From Microcaldota archaeon (GTDB lineage: Archaea > Micrarchaeota > Micrarchaeia > Anstonellales > Bilamarchaeaceae): a stretch of 33,220 nt of DNA. How positions within the stretch are numbered: position 1 is the first letter of the stretch; the number at the start of each line of letters is the position of its first letter. The stretch lies in assembly GCA_029557835.1 (NCBI GenBank), contig JAKQHW010000016.1, positions 1-33,220 of the forward strand, in the 5' to 3' direction. The notes below the pieces were generated by a model. That model made no database searches and was not told the origin of the DNA. It worked only from the letters and a program-made list of their open reading frames with translations. The translations under genes were made by a program, and so were the position numbers. Shown one piece after another: positions 8,359 through 16,589 of this stretch.

Positions 8359-8440
8359 GCGGAGGAGGAGATTTGAACTCCTAATCCCGTGAGGGACATG
8401 CTTTCCAGGCATGCGCACTACCAGGTTATGCGACCTCCGC
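8359..8440 (-). tRNA. tRNA-Ser (anticodon GGA), class II variable arm, CCA not encoded
   Basis: Acceptor GCGGAGG/CCTCCGC, anticodon arm CATGC-CTGGAAA-GCATG, variable stem TCCC/GGGA, T arm AGGAG-TTCAAAT-CTCCT, G73. Confidence 0.95.
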
Positions 8441-8444
8441 TCTG

Positions 8445-8466
8445 CTTTTTGCCGTGATGCAAAAAG
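8445..8466. terminator. 8-bp perfect hairpin CTTTTTGC-CGTGAT-GCAAAAAG between cbf5 and tRNA-Ser; terminator or processing element
   Basis: Inverted repeat read directly. Confidence 0.45.
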
Positions 8467-8494
8467 AGGGATAGTATAGGGTTGCGTTTCGCTT

Positions 8495-9364
8495 TTATTC
8501 TTTTGCCTTGGTTGCGTGCACCCTCTCTATGTATGCGACGTAGCCGTGCGTCCTTTCCTTTATTTTGCGGGCGGGGAATATTGTCTTTCCCATCCCTATG
8601 AATCTGTCGCCGCAATAGATTTTGACTGTTTCCTCCTTCCTGATGGAATCGTCCAGGGATTCCACCCCCGGCGCTGCGAGCTGCGCACCGTGCATTATCG
8701 CCTCCGCGGCCTGCGGCTTCACGAAGATTTTTTTCGCGTCTATGAGTTCCTCTGGGGGGTGGAGCATGCCGAGGAGGGGGGCGGGGTTGCCCTTTTCCCT
8801 GTATGCATACAAGGCGTCGGAGAAATCCTGGAGGGCCACAGCCTGGTTTTCGGATATGTTGCCGACGGAAACGCGGCGGAGCTCCTCCATCCTTGAGCCG
8901 CCGGTAAACTTTCCCATGTCCGAGCAGAGGGTGCGGATGTAGGTGCCCGCGTCCACGTCCGCATAAAATAGCACTTTTTTCCCTTCGCGCTCCAGGATGC
9001 GGAGCTCGTGGACTGTGCGCCTGCGCGGCACTTTGCGGACTGCGGAGATTTTGGGGGGCGTCTGGGTGATGATGCCGCGGAATTTGGAGAACAGGGATTC
9101 GAGCCCTGCATCCGAAAGCTCGTTCCTGAAGCGGGCGATGCACACGTATGCCTTGCGCCTGCCCGCGATGTAGCGGAGGAGCTTGGTGGCGCGGCCCAGG
9201 GCGATGGGAAGGACGCCGGACACGTTGGGGTCCAGGGTGCCCGCATGGCCGGCCCGGGAGACGCCCGCGAGCGCCTTCACCCATGAGGTGACCTCGTGGG
9301 AGGCGGGGCCGCACGGCTTGTCGATTATGATGATGGAATCGCTGAGTGGCGGTTGAAGGTCCAT
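8495..9364 (-). CDS. cbf5: tRNA/rRNA pseudouridine synthase Cbf5 (TruB family, PUA domain)
   Basis: IIIIDKPCGPASHEVTSWVKALAG..RAGHAGTLDPNVSGVLPIALGRATKLL; YADVDAGTYIRTLCSDMG. Confidence 0.95.
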   Translation of the reverse strand: MDLQPPLSDSIIIIDKPCGPASHEVTSWVKALAGVSRAGHAGTLDPNVSGVLPIALGRATKLLRYIAGRRKAYVCIARFRNELSDAGLESLFSKFRGIITQTPPKISAVRKVPRRRTVHELRILEREGKKVLFYADVDAGTYIRTLCSDMGKFTGGSRMEELRRVSVGNISENQAVALQDFSDALYAYREKGNPAPLLGMLHPPEELIDAKKIFVKPQAAEAIMHGAQLAAPGVESLDDSIRKEETVKIYCGDRFIGMGKTIFPARKIKERTHGYVAYIERVHATKAKE

Positions 9365-9391
9365 GGGATTCGAATAAGAAATGCCGGGGTA

Positions 9392-9403
9392 GGTTTAAAA
9401 AAC
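9392..9403 (-). promoter_or_regulatory. TATA-like GTTTTTTAAACC upstream of cbf5 (leaderless spacing)
   Basis: ggtttaaaaaac about 30 nt before the cbf5 ATG at 9364. Confidence 0.45.
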
Positions 9404-9407
9404 GAGG

Positions 9408-9869
9408 TCAGCGCCTGGCCCGGAGGGATGCCTGGTTGGAGATGGCGTCTGCCATCCTGCGCATGCCGCAAACCTTGGCGCCAATCGGCTCTTCGGGAGA
9501 AAGGAACTTGTTAAGGAAGGAACGGACGCCGTCCCGGCTCCAGCCCTCGGAGATTGCCCTTTCGTGCAGGCGCTCGATTATGAATTTGAGGGGGCGGGAA
9601 GCCCTTTCCTGGAGCTCGCGGTCCCCTATCTTAAGAAAGGAATTGAATGCCACCGGAAGCAGGTATCCTGCCTCGGATTCGGATATTGCGCCGCGGCCCG
9701 CGCGCCTGGCAAGCCCGGCTATGACCCTGAACTCGAGCGGCTGGGACCTGTTGGGGGGCGGGGGGGCGCTTGCCCTCTTCGAGGCGCCATGGAGGAGCGC
9801 CTCCAGCATCATGCCGTCGACATCAATTTCCATGGACCGGGCTGGGGGGTCGGAATCTCCAAACTCCAT
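9408..9869 (-). CDS. Hypothetical protein inserted between rpl14e and cbf5
   Basis: 153-aa ORF, ATG at 9869 nine nt after the rpl14e stop, co-oriented; no recognised family. Confidence 0.65.
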   Translation of the reverse strand: MEFGDSDPPARSMEIDVDGMMLEALLHGASKRASAPPPPNRSQPLEFRVIAGLARRAGRGAISESEAGYLLPVAFNSFLKIGDRELQERASRPLKFIIERLHERAISEGWSRDGVRSFLNKFLSPEEPIGAKVCGMRRMADAISNQASLRARR

Positions 9870-9878
9870 AAAAAGCCC

Positions 9879-10043
9879 CTATGCGCACGGCTCGAGGTGG
9901 GAGATGTTCGCCTTCCTCTCCTTTCCTTTCGCGCCCTTGACCATCACGTAGTTGTCGTCTATGACCTTGGTGATGGTCACCTGCTCGCCCGCGTTCCTGC
10001 CAAGCTTCAGTATGCAAACCCTTCCCTTCTCAATCGCTGCCAT
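9879..10043 (-). CDS. rpl14e: 50S ribosomal protein L14e, very short form (54 aa)
   Basis: Translated from minus strand: MAAIEKGRVCILKLGRNAGEQVTITKVIDDNYVMVKGAKGKERKANISHLEPCA*; located between cmk and cbf5 as in other archaea; absent from ORF track because under 60 aa. Confidence 0.88.
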   Translation of the reverse strand: MAAIEKGRVCILKLGRNAGEQVTITKVIDDNYVMVKGAKGKERKANISHLEPCA

Positions 10044-10054
10044 GCAAATGCACC

Positions 10055-10576
10055 TCAAATCTCCTCGAATTTCTTCCTTATCGCGACGAGCGCTATCTCA
10101 ACCATCTGCCCGGGCGCGTATGATTCCGAGCTCAGGGCGAGGTCGAACGTGCTCGTGTCTGTTATGTCTATCCGGTAAATGTCCTTATATCTCCGTATGT
10201 TATTGGAGTCGCGCTCGCGGATGTGCGCAAGCGCCTGCCTCAGCGGCATGGAGTCGCGGTCCGCAACCCTCTCGGCGCGGGTGCGCTCCGGGGCGAATAT
10301 GTGGATGCGGAAGTCCGCCGCAAGCATCCACGGGCCGAGCCAGGTGGTGACCACGCAGTCGCCCTTCCCCGCCTCCTGCTTCAGGAAGGCGTCGAACTTC
10401 TGATCTATGGAATGGTCGGATTCGGCCCTCTTCTGGAACTCCAGGAGGGGGACGCCCGCCTTCTTGGCGAGGTCCTTGAAGGTTGGGGAGACTATCCTGT
10501 GCCCAAGCCTCCTCGCGAGGAGCTCGCCGAAAGTGTTTTTTCCGCTGCCCGTGAGGCCGGAGACCGCGATTATCAT
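10055..10576 (-). CDS. cmk: Cytidylate kinase (start revised from the longer ORF)
   Basis: MIIAVSGLTGSGKNTFGELLARRLG...; start overlaps rpl34e stop; neighbourhood typical. Confidence 0.88.
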   Translation of the reverse strand: MIIAVSGLTGSGKNTFGELLARRLGHRIVSPTFKDLAKKAGVPLLEFQKRAESDHSIDQKFDAFLKQEAGKGDCVVTTWLGPWMLAADFRIHIFAPERTRAERVADRDSMPLRQALAHIRERDSNNIRRYKDIYRIDITDTSTFDLALSSESYAPGQMVEIALVAIRKKFEEI

Positions 10577-10896
10577 AGCACGAGGCCCTGCACGTATTTC
10601 CTGAGGACTATGTCCACATCTTCCATGCTCTTGCCCTTCTCGCGCACCCTCTGGGCCTCCACGAGGACCTTTGAGCCGCACCTGTGGCAGAGGTTGCCCG
10701 CGAACTTGCGCGTGGGCCTGCGGGAGCTCTTGGCGCCTTCACCTATGCCCTGGAGCGCGGAGCCGCAGAGCGCGCAGGATGCCTTCGGCTTCTTGAGCCT
10801 GCGCTTGTAGTATTCCCTGCTCTCTCCGGAGGGGACCCTCCGCTTGAGCTTGCGGATTGCTGTTGATCTATCCTTTCTTTTTGTCATTTTTAACAC
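10573..10896 (-). CDS. rpl34e: 50S ribosomal protein L34e
   Basis: CALCGSALQG...RRPTRKFAGNLCHRCG zinc-site pattern. Confidence 0.92.
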   Translation of the reverse strand: MLKMTKRKDRSTAIRKLKRRVPSGESREYYKRRLKKPKASCALCGSALQGIGEGAKSSRRPTRKFAGNLCHRCGSKVLVEAQRVREKGKSMEDVDIVLRKYVQGLVL

Positions 10897-11704
10897 CCTT
10901 CATCTTTTTCATGGCGAACGAGAAGGCCACGCCGGACAGGAGGGACACCAGTATGAACCACGGTGCCGCGCCGTAGACGATTGCCTGCGTATCCAGCCCG
11001 GGTATGGTGAATGGGAGCGGAACCATGAACCATGTGCCGGAATCTGCCTTCCCGGTTGCGCTGTATGCGGTCTCGGGCGCCTGCACGCACACCTCGACAA
11101 CATCATTTTGCGCGTAAATGTTTTTATCGGTTGTCATGTTTATGGGGACCCCGGAAAAGGAGGTGTGGGGGGGTATTTCGCTCCTCTCCCCGCATATTAC
11201 CTCTATTGTCCGCATCCCGGTTTCCTGGCCCGTGAGCTTGTTCCATATGACGGTTATTATGTCGCCCTCGTTGCGGAAATGGACGGTTGCGGTCAGGCCG
11301 TGGGAGCCTGGGGATGTGCAGTCGATGCTGTATGAGCCGCACCATTGCCCGCCGGAGGGATAAAGCTCGAATTCCACGTCATCCTTTGTGGACGGGTCGA
11401 GGATGTTCACGACCGCCATGAAGGAGATGAAGACCAGTATGACGACCATCATCATCTTCATCTGGCCGCCCATGAGCTTGTTGAACTCCGGCATTATCTT
11501 CTCCTGCTCCGCCTGCATCTGCTCTATCCTCTTCTTGTTGCCGGACTTCATCGCGTCGAGGTAATCCTTGTTTATCTGGTTGAAGCGCTTCTGTATTTCC
11601 TTCATCTTGTCCTGGTCGACCAGGCGGGACTGTATGATGCGTATTGAGAGGGAATAGGCGAGCGCGAGCGCGGTGGCGACGAAGAAGAAAAGGCCTGTGT
11701 CCAT
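10868..11704 (-). CDS. DUF106 (EMC3/TMCO1-like, Get1/YidC superfamily) membrane protein with large extracytoplasmic insertion
   Basis: MDTGLFFFVATALALAYSLSIRIIQSRLVDQDKMKEIQKRFNQINKDY... plus TM2/TM3; conserved position between adk and rpl34e; start revised. Confidence 0.85.
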   Translation of the reverse strand: MDTGLFFFVATALALAYSLSIRIIQSRLVDQDKMKEIQKRFNQINKDYLDAMKSGNKKRIEQMQAEQEKIMPEFNKLMGGQMKMMMVVILVFISFMAVVNILDPSTKDDVEFELYPSGGQWCGSYSIDCTSPGSHGLTATVHFRNEGDIITVIWNKLTGQETGMRTIEVICGERSEIPPHTSFSGVPINMTTDKNIYAQNDVVEVCVQAPETAYSATGKADSGTWFMVPLPFTIPGLDTQAIVYGAAPWFILVSLLSGVAFSFAMKKMKGVKNDKKKG

Positions 11705-11709
11705 GGGGC

Positions 11710-12252
11710 TCACTCCAGCATCCCCCTGAGCTGGCGGACTGCGTCCTCCAGCTTCCCGTCGTGGTTGTATATTATGCGCGCGGGGCAGCCCCTGTGGGCG
11801 GCATACGCGGCCAGGAGGGCCTTGTTCATCAGGTCGTGTTCCCTTATCGAATCGATGGTTTCCGGGTCCCGGGCGCGGGTTGCGTCGGATTCCCTCCTCC
11901 CCATTATCTCCTCCGGGGTTGCGGTAAGCAGCACCACCGCGTCCACGTGCAGCTTCTCGAGGAGGGAGAACGGGAGGCCGGGGAGGTATCCCCTGGAAGT
12001 CTTTATGGAGCAATGGGTGTCGAGGACAACTTTCCCCCGCTCGGAAGAAAGGCGAAGGGAGACCGCCTCCTGCACCTGCTTCTGCTTCTCTACCGGCAGC
12101 TTCCGCATCTCGTCCCTGTGCGATATCCCGAATTTCTCCTTTGCAATCCCGAACATGAGGGTGCCGTAGTTGAGGAAGGCGTAGCCCGTCCCCTCTGCTC
12201 CAGCCAGAACCGAAGACTTCCCTGCGCCGGGAAGGCCCATCACGATTATCAT
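11710..12252 (-). CDS. adkA: Archaeal-type adenylate kinase
   Basis: MIIVMGLPGAGKSSVLAGAEGTGYAFLNYGTLM; position next to secY; start could be the upstream codon at 12279. Confidence 0.88.
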   Translation of the reverse strand: MIIVMGLPGAGKSSVLAGAEGTGYAFLNYGTLMFGIAKEKFGISHRDEMRKLPVEKQKQVQEAVSLRLSSERGKVVLDTHCSIKTSRGYLPGLPFSLLEKLHVDAVVLLTATPEEIMGRRESDATRARDPETIDSIREHDLMNKALLAAYAAHRGCPARIIYNHDGKLEDAVRQLRGMLE

Positions 12253-12256
12253 ATCA

Positions 12257-13672
12257 TCAACCCGAAGACAAATCCCCAAGGAACGGGACCGCGTCCAGCA
12301 GCTTCTGCCTCTTCATCTGGAGGTAGGTGCGGTAGAATATGCCTACGGTAAGCAGGATACCGGTTCCGGTACCGAGCGCACCCGTCAGGTCGGCCAGGCC
12401 CGCAAGCAGCCCCACAAGGAACGAACCGAGTATTATGAGGGGCGGGATGTATTTGGAGAGCACCTTCTCCAGGATGCGCGGGTCGCGCCTCCACCCCGGG
12501 ACCTGCATCCCGGACTGCATAAGCTGGTTGGTCATCCCCCTTGTGTCCATCCCGGACGTCTCTGCCCAGAAGATGCCGAACAGGACGGAAACCAGGGAAA
12601 GGAACAACACGTAGGTTATGGCGTGCACCCATTCCGGTATCCCGAAAATCGGGGTGGTGCCGTTCAAAAGGAAGTTCAGCTGCGCTATGGTGTTGCCCCC
12701 GTGGATGGGGCTGAAGAAATAAAGGAGCCCGTCGCGGAGCTGGCCGCTTGAGTCGACGAAACCGAAGAACGGGACTATGTTGGTGCCCCCTATGTCCAGG
12801 GTGGCGCCGGCGAGCATTCCGGAAAAGAGCTGTATGTTGAGGAGAAGCGCTGATGCGAAGATGACCGGGATGTTGGAAAGGTAGAAAAGGTTGAGCGGTA
12901 GCTTGGGCGCAATCCCGCGGGCCTGCTGGTAGGCGAGCGGAATCTCCACCTTGACCCCTTCGCAATAGCACACAACGGTGAAAACTATCAAGGTGAATAT
13001 TAGCGGAAGGAGCACGAGCAGGGCGTTGGGTATAGCTTCGGCGCCCCCTCCTGCGACCGCGCCGGTAACCCCTCCTTCCCCTATGAGGAGGGTTATCGCC
13101 CCGGCGATTATGGAGAAGGAGACACCGGCCGCGATGAAGAGCGAGATGCCGCTGCCGATCCCGTATTTGGTGACTATTTCGTCGAGGTAGAGCACTATCG
13201 CGGAACCGAGGGCTATCTGGAATATGACGAGGGCTACGAGCAGGGAGGATGCCGGGTCCACAAGGAGCACCGTGCCGTTCGTGACGAATATGGTCGCCTC
13301 CACGAGGGCGATTATGAGCGCGAGGACCTTCTGGACCTCCTGGAACTTCTTCTTGTGCTCGGGGTTCTTGGGGTCCAGAGGTATGAGCCCGGCCCCGGAA
13401 AAGAGCTGCAGGAATATGGACGCGAGCACTATGGGGCCGATGGAGGTTGTGAGCAGGGAGCCCATGCGCGAAGCGGTGATCATCTGCAGGAAGTCGAAGC
13501 CGCCGGACTGGTGCACAACCCCGAAAGCGGTGGTGTTGTACATCACGAAGAAGAGCAGCAGCGCGAGGCCGGTCCATATGAACCGCTCCTTCACGCTGGG
13601 TATCTTTGCCGGTGCCCTTATCTCCGGGAGGTAGTGGGAAATCCTGTGGAACCCGTCAAGTATCGCGCCCAT
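12257..13672 (-). CDS. secY: Preprotein translocase subunit SecY
   Basis: 471 aa, multiple TM; RISHYLPEIRAPAKIPSVKERFIWTGLALLLFFVMYNT; spc-operon position. Confidence 0.96.
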   Translation of the reverse strand: MGAILDGFHRISHYLPEIRAPAKIPSVKERFIWTGLALLLFFVMYNTTAFGVVHQSGGFDFLQMITASRMGSLLTTSIGPIVLASIFLQLFSGAGLIPLDPKNPEHKKKFQEVQKVLALIIALVEATIFVTNGTVLLVDPASSLLVALVIFQIALGSAIVLYLDEIVTKYGIGSGISLFIAAGVSFSIIAGAITLLIGEGGVTGAVAGGGAEAIPNALLVLLPLIFTLIVFTVVCYCEGVKVEIPLAYQQARGIAPKLPLNLFYLSNIPVIFASALLLNIQLFSGMLAGATLDIGGTNIVPFFGFVDSSGQLRDGLLYFFSPIHGGNTIAQLNFLLNGTTPIFGIPEWVHAITYVLFLSLVSVLFGIFWAETSGMDTRGMTNQLMQSGMQVPGWRRDPRILEKVLSKYIPPLIILGSFLVGLLAGLADLTGALGTGTGILLTVGIFYRTYLQMKRQKLLDAVPFLGDLSSG

Positions 13673-13677
13673 TCAGT

Positions 13678-14091
13678 TCACTCTATCTTTGAAAGCCCGC
13701 CCCCTGCGGCCTTGATTTTTTTCTCGGCTATCTTGCTCCAGGATAACGCTTTTAATGATATTGGGTGGCGCACCTCGCCGGAGCCCAATATCTTGCCCCT
13801 GAACTCGAAGCCCATCATCCCGCCCTCGGCCTTCAGCTTGCCGGCCTCGGCCATCGCGTTTATCTCGTAGAGGTTCATGCACGGGGTTTCGGGCCTATTG
13901 CGCGGCACGAATCCCATCACCCTGCCGTAGTCCGGGTCGTTCCGGGTCACCCAGGAGAACTTGTGCTTGTGGAGCCCGGCGTTGCCCACGCCCCCCCTGC
14001 ATCCGGAGCCCCTCTTGTTCTTTACGTTCCCGAAACCGTGGAAACGGGAGCCCCTCATCCTCACTTTTCTTTTCTGCTTCCTTTTCGGCAT
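13678..14091 (-). CDS. rpl15: 50S ribosomal protein L15
   Basis: KRKQKRKVRMRGSRFHGFGNVKNKRGSGCRGGVGNAG. Confidence 0.95.
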   Translation of the reverse strand: MPKRKQKRKVRMRGSRFHGFGNVKNKRGSGCRGGVGNAGLHKHKFSWVTRNDPDYGRVMGFVPRNRPETPCMNLYEINAMAEAGKLKAEGGMMGFEFRGKILGSGEVRHPISLKALSWSKIAEKKIKAAGGGLSKIE

Positions 14092-14100
14092 ATGAGCACC

Positions 14101-14535
14101 TCACATCATCCTCTTGACGAGCGCGTCCATGTCCTCGCGCCAGCCAAGGTCGCCGCCCTGGGCCACGGGCCTCTTTATGTCCCTGAAGCCCTTGCGCGGC
14201 GGGTGGAGCCTGAAAACGCGGTCTGAGAAGTTTTCTAGCTTCTCGCCGTGCATCACCTTCTTCGCGGCCTCGGATATCTCCCCTTCCTCCATTATCTCCG
14301 AAAGCATCCTTCCTCCCTTCTCCCCCCTTTTCTTCATGAGGGCGGAGAGCGTGCCTTCGCTTATGGGCCCGAAGGCAAGGTAGTCCTTGCAGAGCTGCAG
14401 CATCCCGCGGATGGGGGGGGAATCCTCCATGACCACGCACTGGTTTGTGCGGTGGAGGTTGAGCATCTCCAGCGTCCTCCCTATCTTGGGGGTCATGTTC
14501 CTCCTTCCCCTTACCCTTACAATCGCGAGCTTCAT
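14101..14535 (-). CDS. rpl30: 50S ribosomal protein L30
   Basis: LAIVRVRGRRNMTPKIGRTLEMLNLHRTNQCVVME. Confidence 0.95.
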   Translation of the reverse strand: MKLAIVRVRGRRNMTPKIGRTLEMLNLHRTNQCVVMEDSPPIRGMLQLCKDYLAFGPISEGTLSALMKKRGEKGGRMLSEIMEEGEISEAAKKVMHGEKLENFSDRVFRLHPPRKGFRDIKRPVAQGGDLGWREDMDALVKRMM

Positions 14536-15206
14536 ATGGCCTCACCGGGTTGCGGCTTCCTCTTGTTTATAGAGTCCAGCGCCTCCACCGTGGCCATCGC
14601 GGTGTTGTACACGTTCGAGGTGGAGCCCAGGGCGGAGCTCCAGACGTCCCTGAGGCCCGCTATGGAAAGCACCTTCCTGACCACCGTGTTGGCGGCTATC
14701 CCGAGCCCCTTGGGGGCCGGCTTGAGCGTGATGGTTGTCGCGCCGTATTTTCCCGCGAGCCTCTGGGGGACCGAATGCGCGGTTCCGCACTTGCACTCCC
14801 AGCTCCCGCATCCCATCCTCACGCGGACCATGTTCTTGCGGGCGTCCCTCATCGCGTATTCCAGCGCGGGCTTGACCTCCTCGGATTTGCCCACGCCTAT
14901 GCCCACATGGCCCTTCTTGTCCCCCATAACGAGCACCGCGCGGAACTGCATCTTCCTCCCGGAGTCCGTGGACCTCTGGGTGGGGGTTATCGAAAGCGTC
15001 TCGGCCTCGAGCTCGGGGAGCAGCACGTCCACGATTTCGGGCTCCAGGATCTTTATCCCGTCATCCAGTATCTGGTCGATATTGGATATCTCGCCAGCCT
15101 TCACCCTCTTCCCTATCGAGGTGCGGGGTGTCCAGGAGGCGATGTCCAGCTGGATTACCTCCTCCTTCTTGTTTGTGCTGCTTTTTCCCCTTCTTCCTTT
15201 CGCCAT
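14532..15206 (-). CDS. rps5: 30S ribosomal protein S5
   Basis: RKMQFRAVLVMGDKKGHVGIGVGKSEEVKPALEYAMRDARKNMV. Confidence 0.96.
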   Translation of the reverse strand: MAKGRRGKSSTNKKEEVIQLDIASWTPRTSIGKRVKAGEISNIDQILDDGIKILEPEIVDVLLPELEAETLSITPTQRSTDSGRKMQFRAVLVMGDKKGHVGIGVGKSEEVKPALEYAMRDARKNMVRVRMGCGSWECKCGTAHSVPQRLAGKYGATTITLKPAPKGLGIAANTVVRKVLSIAGLRDVWSSALGSTSNVYNTAMATVEALDSINKRKPQPGEAI

Positions 15207-15210
15207 TTTA

Positions 15211-15798
15211 TCATGCCTCCTTGAGGATTGCCTCCTTGGCGCTGCTGAAGTGGGATGTGAATTCCCTGGGCTTGAAGCCGTCCTTCAGGTAGCTGGAGAA
15301 CCTCCTCTTGTAATCGTCATCGCCAAGCGACTTGGCGTATTCCTCTATGTGGGAGCCGGTTATGCGGCCCTCGTCCACAAGCCCCTCGCCGTGGGGGCTC
15401 CCGAGCCCGGAATCCATCGCCCCCTTCTGGGCGGCGAACAGGAGCGAGCCTTTGACAGGGGGATAGAGCCCGGTGTCGAGCACGAACTCCTTCACGCCCT
15501 TTTTCTTCGCGAGCCTTCCGGCATACAGGCCGGTCAGGTATGCGGTGGGCAGGTTGGCGCGGGGGGCCCATTTGAACTTCCCGAGCGCGTTCGAGCTTAT
15601 GCCCGCTATCACCTTGTCGCCCGTGGGCGTGTACTCTACGAACTGGACCACCAGGGAGGTGCTGCCCTTGCGGACCACCATCCTGGGCAGGCCGCCCTTG
15701 ACGAGCGCCAGCCTCTTGGCGTAGTTCGTAACGTTTTCGCGCCTCCTCCTGAAAGGCGCCTCATATTTCGGACCTTTTGCTCTTGCCATCAGCTTCAC
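15211..15798 (-). CDS. rpl18: 50S ribosomal protein L18
   Basis: KYEAPFRRRRENVTNYAKRLALVKGGLPRMVVRKGSTSLVVQFVEYTPTGDKVIAGISS. Confidence 0.96.
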   Translation of the reverse strand: MKLMARAKGPKYEAPFRRRRENVTNYAKRLALVKGGLPRMVVRKGSTSLVVQFVEYTPTGDKVIAGISSNALGKFKWAPRANLPTAYLTGLYAGRLAKKKGVKEFVLDTGLYPPVKGSLLFAAQKGAMDSGLGSPHGEGLVDEGRITGSHIEEYAKSLGDDDYKRRFSSYLKDGFKPREFTSHFSSAKEAILKEA

Positions 15799-15801
15799 CC
15801 A

Positions 15802-16230
15802 TCACTCCTTCGCCCTGAGCATCCTGTTCTCCACGAGGTATGCCCTCATCGCGGCCTTGCCCCTGAAGGCGCCGCCCTTTATCTTCATGTATATGGCGCG
15901 CTTGTGCCCTGCGGGCAGCTCCCCGCTCCCGAGCAGCTGCTCAAGGAACGCGCGCTGGGAGCGTATGCGCAGCATCCAGGCGGACTTGCCGCCGGTGCGG
16001 GCCTTCTTCTGCCCCTTCCTCCGCCCGCGGCCCTGCCTGGACCTCTCCTTGGACCTGTGGCCCGCCCTCAGCGGGATTGCGTATACCGTCCCGTCGTCTA
16101 TTAGGGCGCGCACGTCGGCGCGGGTGAGGGCCTCCTCCACCTTGCCAAGGTTGCCCTTGTCAAGCCTTACCCTGTTAAGGCCGACGCCGAGTATGTCCGC
16201 CGCGAGCCTCTTGACCGTGGTTGTGCTCAT
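15802..16230 (-). CDS. rpl19e: 50S ribosomal protein L19e (start revised)
   Basis: MSTTTVKRLAADILGVGLNRVRLD...GHRSKERSRQGRGRRKGQKKARTGGKSAWMLRIRSQRAFL. Confidence 0.95.
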   Translation of the reverse strand: MSTTTVKRLAADILGVGLNRVRLDKGNLGKVEEALTRADVRALIDDGTVYAIPLRAGHRSKERSRQGRGRRKGQKKARTGGKSAWMLRIRSQRAFLEQLLGSGELPAGHKRAIYMKIKGGAFRGKAAMRAYLVENRMLRAKE

Positions 16231-16589
16231 GAGACCGACCTCCCTTTGGTCCTGACCTTCATCTCCTTGGCCTTTGCCTGGATGAGGAGCCTTTTCCTCT
16301 TCCCGACCGAAGAGGAGATTACAGCGATTTTGCCCTTCGCGGATTCGAGGTCCTCGGGCCTGTGCACCAAGAATTCTTCCAGCCCGGATGGGTGCCTTCC
16401 GCGGATTGAGGGGGGGTTGCCGTAGCCCACGCGCGGGCATGCGCCGTGCGACGCCTTCCTTATCCTTTTCTTGTTGTCTACGCCCTTGGGCTTCCTCCAT
16501 TTCCCGCTCACGCGCATCTTCCCGTGCTTGCCACGGTAGTTGGGCACGTTGAAATACGGATGCGTTTTCTTCTCAGCCATAAACATCAC
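16227..16589 (-). CDS. rpl32e: 50S ribosomal protein L32e
   Basis: KWRKPKGVDNKKRIRKASHGACPRVGYGNPPSIRGRHPSGLEEFLVH. Confidence 0.95.
   Translation of the reverse strand: MMFMAEKKTHPYFNVPNYRGKHGKMRVSGKWRKPKGVDNKKRIRKASHGACPRVGYGNPPSIRGRHPSGLEEFLVHRPEDLESAKGKIAVISSSVGKRKRLLIQAKAKEMKVRTKGRSVS

Noticed and set aside
8054-8399. Small ORFs on both strands in the tRNA-rps13 spacer (e.g., 8054..8260, 8208..8399)
   Set aside because: No start-site signals or family resemblance; they overlap hairpins and the tRNA. A non-coding role is more likely
12249-13577. 442-aa minus ORF overlapping secY in another frame
   Set aside because: Arg/Pro/His-rich out-of-frame translation of secY
14248-16104. 618-aa + ORF antisense to rpl30/rps5/rpl18/rpl19e
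   Set aside because: Overlaps four unambiguous ribosomal protein genes on the other strand; composition is that of a reverse-complement shadow frame
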